64,000 bases of DNA from Hemerocallis citrina (taxonomy: Eukaryota; Streptophyta; Magnoliopsida; Asparagales; Asphodelaceae). Shown piece after piece: positions 55,415 through 64,000 of the stretch. The translations under genes and the position numbers were made by a program. The notes beneath the pieces are model-generated. The model saw only the letters and a list, made by a program, of their open reading frames with translations. It had not been told where the DNA came from and ran no database searches. Location: the NCBI GenBank assembly GCA_017893485.1, contig CM030362.1, forward strand, positions 265,589,073 to 265,653,072, given 5' to 3'. Position 1 is the first letter of the stretch. Every line of letters begins with the position of its first letter.

Positions 55415-57572
55415 ATGCCTCCCAAGAAGAGACCCGCAAACTCCAACCGTAGGACGACCTCTTCTCATCCTCCTCCTCCTGTGCAGGGAGATCTCCCTCC
55501 TCCCAATCAACCAGCCCTGCAGCTAGATCCTCTGGCTCCGCAGTCCATCCAGCAGCCTGTGGAAACCCAGGCCACAGTGGGGGAACATTCTCGATGAAGC
55601 CGCCACAAGCAACCTGTCCATTAGGTTCAAGTCTCCATCCACAATGCCAACACCGATTCCATGGCTTCCTATACTCCCCCACTCCAAAGGATCTGCGGAA
55701 CATTATCAACAATCGGCAGACCGAGCACGGACCCGACCTCCGTACCCATCTGGATGAGAGGAGGGCCCTAGAGGCAAACCCTCACCGTAAGCATGCCAGG
55801 GATCGTTCGTCGCGCCGATCCAACCAGGGAGGTCCAACTCTACCTGCAGGCGAAGAGAGTCGCCCCAACGTCGCTCAAGACGGAGCCGCTCCCCGGCAGG
55901 CCGCCCTGCACCTCGAGCCCATCATGAGCAGGAGGCCTCCGTCACAAGGGCGGAATTCCAGCAATTCCAGGAGGCAGTCCTCTGGGCTCTCAACGCTGCC
56001 CCCAACAATGGCCATAGGGCTTCCAGTCCTCCGCCAGCTCCTCACCGTCCTTGCCACTCCCGTAGTCTTCGACCGGCTCCTCATCATCCTCGCCGCTCTC
56101 GAGGCCCTAGGCCTGTAGCGAGCCATCGCCGCCCTTCTCCCGAACACCGCCACCTCTCCTGAAGTCCTAGGCCGGCTGCGATCCATCACCGCCTTTCTTC
56201 CAATCACCACTGCTGCTCCCGAAGTCTGCATCCTACTCCAAGTCACCCTCGTCCCTCAGTCAGTCCACCACCTACTCTGAGCCATCACCGGTGCAGCCCC
56301 AGCCCTCCTCGACATGAGGATGAGTCTCGGGGCTCGGCCAGGCAAGACCGAAGGGAGGACTCGGTCTACCTCCGTCTCCACGAGATGGAGAGGCACCTCA
56401 GACAGCTCGACCGAGACGAAGAGCGACGGGCAAGGGACCTTCATCCAAGCAGGCCCCCGTTCTCTAGCGCCATCATGGAGGCTCCAGTTCCTGACAACTT
56501 TAAGCATCCGCATTTCGAGACCTACACCAGGGAGTCGGACCCCGCAGATCACATTGAGAGTTTCAAAATTCTCATGATGATCCACCATGCATCTAACTCC
56601 CTCCTTTGCAAGACCTTCCCGGCCACACTCAAGGGGCCGGCTCGAGAATGGTACTCTCGGCTTGCACCAGCATCTATCTTCTCCTTCGACCAGTTCGAGG
56701 GTCTTTTCCTCATGCATTTTGTGAGCATTCGCCGTGCCGAGACGACAAGCGACACCTTACTGTTCCTTAGTCAAAAGAAGGGCGAACGACTGAGGGACTA
56801 TGTCAAGCGCTTCACTGCTGAAGCCAGGTCCATTGCTTCCTTGGAACCCTCAGTTGCCACCAACGCCTTCCAGTCCAACGTCCTCAATGCCGACCTTAGG
56901 GCATCCCTCGCCAAGAAGCCCCCTCAGGAATTCTCAGAGCTCCTATTTCGGTGCGAGAAGTACATCCGAGTGGAAGAAGCTATCTGCCGCCCCACCTTCG
57001 AGGCCTCGTCTTCCGCGAACAAGCAGAAGGGTGCAGAAGAAGGAGCTAAGAAGCTCCAAAAAGACAATGGAGGTCAGCGGCATCCTCCTCCTCGGTTCGA
57101 GAAATTCACTCCGCTTTACGCCAGTGTATCTGCCATCCTCATGGAGATTGAGAACGATGGCCTCTTATCACCTCCCCTAAAGATGAATACTCCAGGAAAG
57201 AAGAGGGACCGAAGTAAGTGGTGCCATTTCCATCAGGATCACGAGCACGACACAGACGAATGTCGTGCCCTCAAAAATGAGATTGAGGCTCTCATACAGA
57301 GAGGACAGCTCACCCGGTTCGTAAGGAAGGACCGGGCCGATCTGCCCCTGCCGCTTCGGGGAGCTAACAGGCGAACTGAGCAGCGCACGGAGGCTAAAGT
57401 AGAGGGCATCTTACACCTGATACACAGAGGCCCAATGGGGGGAGATTCCAACTCCTCCCGAAAAGCCTTCGTAAGGGAGGTTAACTCTGTGCAAAGACAT
57501 CCTCCCCCAAAGGGCCTCGGAGTCCCAGTGATGTTCTCCACTAGGGACCTGGAGGGTGTCCGCACGCCCTAA
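55415..57572 (+). pseudogene. Element B gag
   Basis: Start at 55415 (MPPKKRPANS). The Pro/Gln-rich N-terminus stops at 55597 and then shifts between frames until 56385, so the N-terminal third is broken. From 56385 to 57572 a 395-codon frame holds the gag core (HFETYTRESDPADHIESFKI, REWYSRLAPASIFSFDQF) and the zinc knuckle (WCHFHQDHEHDTDEC). The frame ends in TAA where A reads TAC (RTPYCDAL). Protease follows in the same frame. Confidence 0.85.
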
Positions 57573-59231
57573 TGCGATGCCCTCGTCATTAATCTCCGAA
57601 TGGCAAACTTCGAAGTTCATCGGGTCTTGGTAGACAACGGCAGCTCAGTCAACATCCTTTTCTTGGAGGCCTTCAAAGGCCTCCCATTGTCGAGGGACCG
57701 GCTCAAGCCCGCAGGATACACTCTCCATGGGTTTACTGGGGTCCCGGTTACGGTCGAGGGAATTATAACCCTTGACGTAACGGCTGGAATGGCCCTGGCA
57801 ACTCGCACAGAGCCAATGGACTTCATGGTGGTCGACGTCAAGGTCGCCTATAATGCTATCCTGGGTAGACCAGGTTTGGCTGCGGTTCAAGCCATCCCTT
57901 CAGCCTACCACATGAAGATGAAGTTCCCCATGCCCTCGGGAGTGGGAGAAGTAAGGGGAAGCCAAGAAGCGGCTCGGAAGTAATACATGACCTCAATGGA
58001 GGGTCCGGTTCTCTCCTTGGAAGCTCTCGAACTGCCTCAGGAAGGCGGTCAGACTATTTCCGTGCCCGTGGACGAGTTGGAGGAAGTGGCCTTCTCCGAA
58101 GAAGACACCACTAAGACGTTCCGCATCAGCAAGGCTCTCTCCTCCTCCATTAAGCAAGACATCTCCCGGTGCATACGGGAGAATCGTGACCTCTTCGCCT
58201 GGACTGCAGCAGGCATGTCCGGGATCTCAGAGGAGCTCTCAATGCACCGTCTGAGTGTCGCCTCTGGGGTCAAGCCTATCCAACAGAAGAGGTGGAAGTT
58301 TTCCCCCGAAAGACAACAAGTGATCAAGGCGGAGGTTGAGAAACTCCTCAATGCCCGCTTTATTCAGGAGGTAAACTACTCTGAGTGGCTCTCCAATGTG
58401 GTGATGGTCAAAAAGGCCAATGGGAGTTGGAGAATATGCATTGACTTCACCGATCTTAACAAGGCATGCTCGAAGGACCGTTTTCCTCTTCCCAACATCG
58501 ACGCCCTAATTGATGTGACCTCCAGGCACGAGCTCCTCAGTTTTATGGATGCCTTCTCAAGGTAGAACCAAATCAGGATGTTCCCTCCCGACATCCCAAA
58601 GTCCTCGTTCGTAATGGATCAAGACCTCTATTGCTATCGTGTTATGCCCTTCGGCTTGAAAAATGCGGGAGCTACCAATCAGCACCTAGTGAACAAGGTC
58701 TTTCGATACCAGATTGGCCGAAACATGGAGGTCTACGTCGATGACATGTTGGTCAAAAGCACCCAAGGGCAGGAGCACACCCGCGACCTTCAAGAAGCCT
58801 TCGGGGTGCTCAGGAGGCACAATATGAGGCTAAACCCGAACATATGTGCGTTCGGTGTCTCGTCGGGCAAATTTCTGTGGTTTATGGTCAGCTTGAGGGG
58901 CATTAAGGCTAACCCCAAAAAGATCCAAGCCATTCTCAAAATGGCTCCCCCCTCCACCGTCAAAGAAGTACAGAGGCTCACGGGTCGCCTCGCCGTGATC
59001 GGGCGATTCCTCTCCAAGTTCGGGGAAAAGTGCCTCCCCTTCTTCAAAGTCCTCAGGGGGGCTAAAAGCTTCGAGTGGAGGCTGCAGCAATAGGAGTCCT
59101 TTGACAAGCTCAAAGAGTATTCGGTTAACCCCCCGCATTTGAGTAAGCCAGAACTCGGGGAGGTCCTCTACCTCTACCTCGCAGCTTCGGAGTAGACGCT
59201 CAGCGCGGTCCTTGTAAGGGAGAAGGAAAAG
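57573..59231 (+). pseudogene. Element B protease and reverse transcriptase
   Basis: One frame broken only by stops at 57981, 58563, 59091 and near 59194. Protease: VLVDNGSSVNILF and AILGRPGLAA. RT: WRICIDFTDLNKAC, VMPFGLKNAGATNQ and YVDD (58734-58745). Several stops are single-base changes relative to A, for example a TAG where A encodes Tyr of FSGYNQI. The absence of frameshifts across 1.6 kb suggests point decay rather than indels. Confidence 0.88.
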
Positions 59232-60168
59232 ATGCAGAAGCCCATCTATTACGTAAGTAAGGTACTCCACGATGCCGAACTCCGTTATCCGAAGCTGGAG
59301 AAGATGGATCTCGCCCTAGTCATGGCGGCCCGAAAGCTCCGCCCCTACTTCCAATCCCATTCGGTGGTCGTCCTTACCGACCAACCGCTAAAACAAGTTC
59401 TCCACAAGCTTGAGACTTTCGGGCGGCTCATGAAGTGGTCAATCGAGCTGAGTCAGCATGACATCAGCTACCAGCCCAGAACAGCAATAAAGGCTCAAGC
59501 TCTGTCCGAGTTCATCGTGGAGAACACCATCTCCGACTCATGCGAGTCGCCTGCCGACCCATCCGTTTGGATCGTCTATGTGGACGGGTCCTCCTGCACC
59601 GATGGAAGCGGGGTCGGCGTCATCCTAACTGGCCCCGATGCTTTCGTTCTCCAGTATTCCCTCCACCTCAACTTCTCAGCATCGAACAATGAGGCAGAGT
59701 ACGAGGCCCTCATAGCAAGGCTTTGCTTGGCTCGCAAGGCGGGTGCCGAGCGCGTAAGGGTCTTTAGCGACTCCCAATTGGTGGTCAATCAGGTGTCCGG
59801 GGAGTATGAGGTCAGGAATGACCGTATGGCTAGGTACTTGGCAAAGGTGAGGGAGCTTCTAGCTCTATTTGAAGATGTTCAACTCCAGGGGGTTCCCCGG
59901 GAAGAAAACGCGCAACCGGATGCCCTCTCTAAGCTCGCCTCCTCGTCCCTCCAATGTCTAGAACGGACCATATTGATAGAGGTCATTCTCAAACCAAGCA
60001 TCGACGAAGATGGCTCAGAGCCAATGGAAGCCTACCCCCTAACACTGGGGGAAAACTGGATGAAGCCCTTCCTCGAGTACCTCAGGGACAGAGTCCTCCC
60101 CGAAGATCCGAAAGAAGCAAGGAGGATTAAGACACGAGCAGAGCGGTACACACTCCTGGACAGGGGTC
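59232..60168 (+). pseudogene. Element B RNase H and second (archaeal-type) RNase H
   Basis: The frame starts within the first RNase H (KPIYYVSKVL, RKLRPYFQSHSVVVLTDQPL) and reads through the point where A has a TAG (Gln here). The second RNase H follows with VYVDGSSCTDGSGVGVIL, NNEAEYEALIARL and FSDSQLVVNQV. A frameshift near 60160 leads into the integrase frame. The paired RNase H domains are diagnostic of the Tat clade. Confidence 0.88.
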
Positions 60169-61300
60169 ATGTACAAATGCTCCTACACCCAGATCGATGG
60201 TCGGCCCTATCTAAGGTGCCTCTCCCCAGAGGAAGTGCTTTATGCCCTAAGAGAAGCCCATGATGGTCTATGTGGTGCGCACTTGGGAGTGAGATCCCTT
60301 GTCCGAAAGCTCTTAAACTACGGATACTTCTGGCCCAAGCTACTAAGTGATTCCGAGGAGTACGTCTGCCAGTGCAACTCCTGCCAGAAGTTCGTCCCAA
60401 TCCGTCGCCTCCCCCAAGCACAACTTGCCTCCTTGGCAAGTCCGATCCCCTTTGCAATGTGAGGGATGGATTTGCTCGGACCTTTCCCTCCAGCACCAGG
60501 CCAGCTGAAGTTCTTGGTGGTAGCAATAAACTACATCTCCAAAAGGATAGAGGCTGAACCACTCTCAACAATCACCGAGCACAAGGTACAGAAGTTCTTT
60601 TGGAAGAACATCGTCTGTCGGTTCGGGGTACCTCGCGTTCTTATAACCGACAACGGGACCCAATTTACGGGAGCCACCTTTCACGACTTTTGCACCGACC
60701 TCGGGATTCAGCAACGGTTCTCTTCAGTAGCGCACCCCCAGTCCAATGGCCAAGCAAAAAACGCGAATCGAAAAATCCTCTCAGGCTTGAAGAAGAGGCT
60801 GGATAAGTCCACTAAGGGGCTATGGGTTGAAAAACTCCCCAATGTGCTTTGGAGCTATCGCACCACCAAAAGAACTACAACGGGAGAGTCTTACGTACGG
60901 ATCCGAAGCTCTTATCCCTTTGGAAGTGGGTTTGCCTTCACCTCGACTCATAGCTTACAACGAGGCACAAAACGCAAACCAGCTTTGCAACTGTCTAGAC
61001 CTCATTGATGAGGTCCGTGAGAGAGCCGCAATCTGCAAAGAGACCTACCGCCGTAGGATCACTCAAGCTTACAATAAGAGGGTACGATCCACCAACCTAA
61101 AGGAAGGGGACTCAGTACTGAGAAAGTTGTCAATTTCCGATTTAAGTAATAGAGGCAAGCTGGCGCCCAATTGGAAAGAACCGTATAAGGTCTCCAGAGT
61201 TATACGCCCGGGCGTGTATCAACTCGAAGACCTGGGGGGCAGGAAGATGCTAAGGACATGGAATGCCGAGCACTTGATGAAGTACCGAGAGGGTGTCTAA
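60169..61300 (+). pseudogene. Element B integrase
   Basis: The zinc domain (HLGVRSLVRKL ... CNSCQK) is followed by a TGA at 60460-60462 where A has Trp (MWGMDLL). The core has GMDLLGPF and ITDNGTQF; the third catalytic position after NGQA is Lys (AAA, 60757-60759), as in A. Near 60890 a short deletion shifts the frame, with loss of the PFN residues found in A; the C-terminal region (LTYGSEALIPLEVG, APNWKEPYKVS, RTWNAEHLMKY) ends at 61300. Confidence 0.87.
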
Positions 61301-61553
61301 ACACCGCTCCAAGCAACTCTCCCAGGACCGCTCTAGAGGACTTTTCTCAAAAACCTTACCTGTATCTTCTTTTTAACCAAAGTATAAAGGCGGCCTGCAA
61401 CTTAGAAGCGGCTGCCCAGTTATTTTCAATAAAGAGAAATTTCCCCTCACAACTTCCCAATCTCTTGAGTAACCTAACTTTACCTAGCAAATTTTCTATT
61501 TTTAGGGTAGTCTAACTCTACTTGCAAAAAAAATTTCACTCTCTAAACGACGA
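61301..61553. other. 3' untranslated stretch of element B
   Basis: AT-rich link between the pol stop and the tandem array; no gene seen. Confidence 0.5.
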
Positions 61554-62340
61554 GTTCGGAGTCCAACACTTGGCTTGATTCCGCTTCGACTACTCGCTCG
61601 TGAATGAGTAAGAAGTGGTTCTCCATTCGGAATTGCTCCCACAACCATTGACTCCCTCTTTAAATAACAAGTTCGGAGTCCAACACTTGGCTCGATTCCG
61701 CTTCGACTACTTGCTTATAAGCGAGTAAGAAGTGGTTCACCATTCGGAATTGGTCCCACAACCGTTGAATCTCTCTTTAAAGGATGAGTTCGGAGTCCAA
61801 CACTTGGCTCGATTCCACTTCGACTACTCGCTCATGAGCGAGTAAGAAGTGGTTCGCCATTCGGAATTGCTCCCACAACCGTTGACTCTCTCTTTAAACG
61901 ACGAGTTCGGAGTCCAACACTTGGCTCGATTCTGCTTCGACTACTCGCTCATGAGCGAGTAAGAAGTGGTTCGCCATTCAGAATTGATCCCACAACCGTT
62001 GACTCTCTCTTTAAACGACGAGTTCGGAGTCCAACACTTGGCTCGATTCCGCTTCGACTACTTGCTTATAAGCAAGTAAGAAGTGGTTCGCCATTCAGAA
62101 TTGCTCCCACAACCGTTGACTCTCTCTTTAAACGATGAGTTTGGAGTCCAACACTTGGCTCGATTCCGCTTCGACTACTTGCTTATAATCGAGTAAGAAG
62201 TGGTTCACCATTCGGAATTGCTCCCACAACCATTGACTCTCTCTTTAAACGACAAGCTTGGAGTCCAACACTTGGTTCGACTCCGCTTCAACTACTTGCT
62301 TCTAAGAGAGTACAGAGCGTCTCACTACTCAGAAGTGCTC
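61554..62340. repeat. 117-bp tandem array, ~7 units, each with a palindrome
   Basis: GTTCGGAGTCCAACACTTGG or a near copy recurs at 61554, 61671, 61788, 61905, 62022, 62139 and 62256, exactly 117 bp apart. The best units contain the perfect 20-bp palindrome TACTCGCTCATGAGCGAGTA; others hold diverged versions (for example around TTGCTTATAAGC). The units are homologous to the inverted ~107-bp units of A. Confidence 0.92.
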
Positions 62341-62506
62341 ATACAACTATTGACAACTACAAATGCTAGCAAAACCTGCGAATACAGAGACAAGTATTAT
62401 TTCATTAAAATCTGAGAAACAAGTCTAGTTACAATACCAACTGCTCATCTATACAGCAAGAAACAACACTTGTGAAGTTAAAAGTGCAAGACTCCTAAGG
62501 CTTACT
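62341..62506 (-). other. 3' untranslated region of antisense gene, element B
   Basis: On the minus strand this follows the antisense stop and contains AT-rich sequence with GAAATAAT, a weak poly(A)-like signal. Confidence 0.4.
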
Positions 62507-63316
62507 TCAGCGCCTCCGAGGCGCGGGCATACTTCGGTTAAGGGACACTCGGGGGCGACGAATGTTGAACTGCCGACGTCCCCCCTCGGCACTCATCTCA
62601 GGACCGGCTAGCCGAAAAGCATCGTCGGCACCCATTCTAGCGGTGGCTCCAACTGACGCTCCACTCGATGAAGCTGCCGCCCCACTCTGCGCGTCGCCCG
62701 GACTCCGATGCACTGTCGGCAAGTGACGTGCCAGCCCATGGAAGGTTATCCCCCTATCCCGCTCTTCACGAGTGCAAGTGGTGGATCTGACATTGACCCG
62801 CTCGGGTCGTGGTTGAAGACGAGCGACCTCTACCTCGAGCTCGAAAATTTGCTCTTTGAGCGAGTCGTCTCTCACCTTTATTAATAGACGAGGCAACCGT
62901 ATCGAGCCTGCCCCTCGAGATCCTTCGGTGATCGTCCATAGAAGGTGAGCAACCTTTATGCTCTTATCGAGGGTCACTTTCTTCAACACATCCCTCTCCG
63001 CCGTCACCTTAGACAAGGAGTGGCGAAGTCGCTTAATCTTCAGGCCGAGGTTAGCTTCATCCGACGAATCCAAGTCATCGCCTTCAGGGGTCCTTTCTTT
63101 AATCCGCTCCTCTAAATGCCTCCTCTCTATGTATCGATGAACTAAGGTCGACCTCAGGTGCTTCAGCTCGTATTTTGCCTTACGAAGGTTCGACTCTACT
63201 TCATGAAGATGCTCTTAGTTCTGCTCGAGCCCCAATCTCGTTGCCCCTAGACTAGCTCTTAGGTGAGCCACTTCGGCTATCCTAGTCACCTCGACAACCT
63301 GTAGCGCTTCAACAAT
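62507..63316 (-). pseudogene. Antisense gene of Tat element B, part 2
   Basis: The frame opens after the acceptor TTCTTTTCAG (63317-63326) and runs to TGA at 62507, with one TAA at 63215-63217. It encodes a coiled coil (VEVTRIAEVAHLRASLGA, KLRHSL-type heptads), then LPRLLIKVRDDSLKEQIFEL, the motif NVRSTTCTREERDRGI, a Ser/Ala linker and the basic end SLNRSMPAPRRR. All blocks are collinear with 1392-2108 of A. As in A the frame lacks an early Met, which points to splicing. Function is unknown. Confidence 0.65.
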
Positions 63317-63543
63317 CTGAAAAGAATCAGGGCACGGGGCTGTTGAGATTCACACTACTCCAACACTTAGACAAAAAAGAGTTTGAAATTTTCTTAACAC
63401 TTAGACAAAAAAAAAGAGTTCGAAATTTTCTCAGCACTTAGTTAAAAACGGAGAACTTTCTTATTCATTCCAAAGTTGAAGCAGTGGCCAGTCCGCAGTT
63501 CGGCAATACAAAAAAAAAGAAGAAAAAAAAGGAGGCAACTGAG
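63317..63543 (-). other. Spacer or intron between antisense parts, element B
   Basis: The counterpart of 1212-1391. It contains A-rich runs (plus strand, 63405-63414 and 63510-63530) and a short imperfect duplication (ACACTTAGACAAAAAA). No gene is seen. Confidence 0.45.
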
Positions 63544-64000
63544 TCAAGGAGCCACCTCGAGGTGCTGCTCTGAAGTGCCCTCGCTCGGCATAGTGACGAG
63601 CGCCACTTCGGGGTTCACCTCCTCCTTGTCGTCGCCCTCAGCTTCGTCACTCTCCCGTTCGGGCTCGATTTCTGCCAGAGGGATGAACTCCTCGCCCTCT
63701 ACCGGATCGTAGAAGTAGTATGCTAAACTGTCGAAGCTGGGGATACGAGCCGCAACATGCTTCAGAGCTCGAGCGTAGGCCTCCTCCATGTTTGTCATCA
63801 TATGGGCCTTCGCCTCGTCCTGAATGGCTTTCTTCGCCTCCACCACCTTCATCTCCTACCCCTTCAGCGCCTCCTCGGACGACCTCAAAGCCTTCGCCAA
63901 CTCCTCCTCGAGGCGAGCCTTCTCCTTCTCCAGTGCCTCGACCTTGGCTGTCTCGAGGGTTGAGTGCTCGAGCGCTTCGGTGAGCTTCATCTCGAGGGCA
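63544..64000 (-). pseudogene. Antisense gene of Tat element B, part 1 (Transposase_28-like)
   Basis: Read from the right window edge, a coiled coil (LEKEKARLEEELAKALRSSE) leads past a TAG (63856-63858) into KAHMMTNMEEAYARALKHV, then an acidic tail (EPERESDEAEGDDKEEV) ending at 63544. This is collinear with A (KKHMAKNMEMSYQRALDHV, then the acidic tail ending at 1211). The N-terminal part lies beyond the window. Confidence 0.68.

Larger units (their letters stand above)
54764..64000 (+). mobile_element. Tat-clade Ty3/gypsy retrotransposon B (right end outside window)
   Basis: The mirror copy of A: 5' LTR, primer site, gag-pol (55415-61300), tandem array (61554-62340) and antisense gene (64000-62507). 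Pol carries at least six in-frame stops and two frameshifts, so it is dead. The 5' flank is TTATT (54759-54763); the 3' end is beyond the window. Confidence 0.9.

Overview
The window is flowering-plant nuclear DNA, probably eudicot, made almost wholly of nested transposable elements. I found no host protein gene, tRNA or rRNA. Plant origin follows from Tat-clade Ty3/gypsy elements with a second RNase H, a chromodomain Ty3/gypsy element of Tekay/Del type with 3-kb LTRs, a Copia relic, a plant L1-type LINE, a hAT transposon with BED finger and hATC domain, initiator-Met primer sites (TGGTATCAGAGC), and spliceosomal introns.

Layout. 1-11367: Tat element A on the minus strand, cut by the left edge. 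It has a 5' LTR (10751-11367), a decayed gag-pol (10678-4920), a hairpin-rich tandem array (3800-4745), a 1.7-kb repeat-rich spacer and, on the opposite strand, a multi-exon coiled-coil gene (1-2108). 11368-13092: part of another LTR, minus strand. 13093-17211: a badly decayed Copia element whose LTR is split by a 5'-truncated LINE (17212 to about 20830).

21283-53076 is a solo LTR (element E, TSD GATGG). It holds chromovirus C (22021-50010, minus strand, TSD GCGCA). C carries a 6.7-kb hAT transposon (22876-29609, TSD CTTTCATC) in its 3' LTR. Between its RNase H and integrase it carries D (33319-43257, plus strand, TSD TTGCC), a gag-only element with 3.8-kb LTRs. D contains a third, 283-bp LTR followed by its own primer site. 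53077-54763 holds the end of a second Copia element and a short LTR related to E. 54764-64000 is Tat element B, plus strand, a mirror image of A, cut by the right edge.

How the parts work together. In A and B the gag-pol and the antisense gene converge on a hairpin-rich array, so this is a family architecture and not an accident of one copy. Both Tat copies carry lysine at the third catalytic position of the integrase, and both have several stops and frameshifts. C may separate gag from pol by a 90-nt in-frame intron that contains the gag stop; D supplies only gag. The hAT is the one element that may still encode a full protein (about 701 aa from three exons). A 20-bp spaced pair of CAGTCGACTG palindromes recurs in three unrelated LTRs (C, D and the inner LTR of D), which is the most unexpected non-coding signal here.
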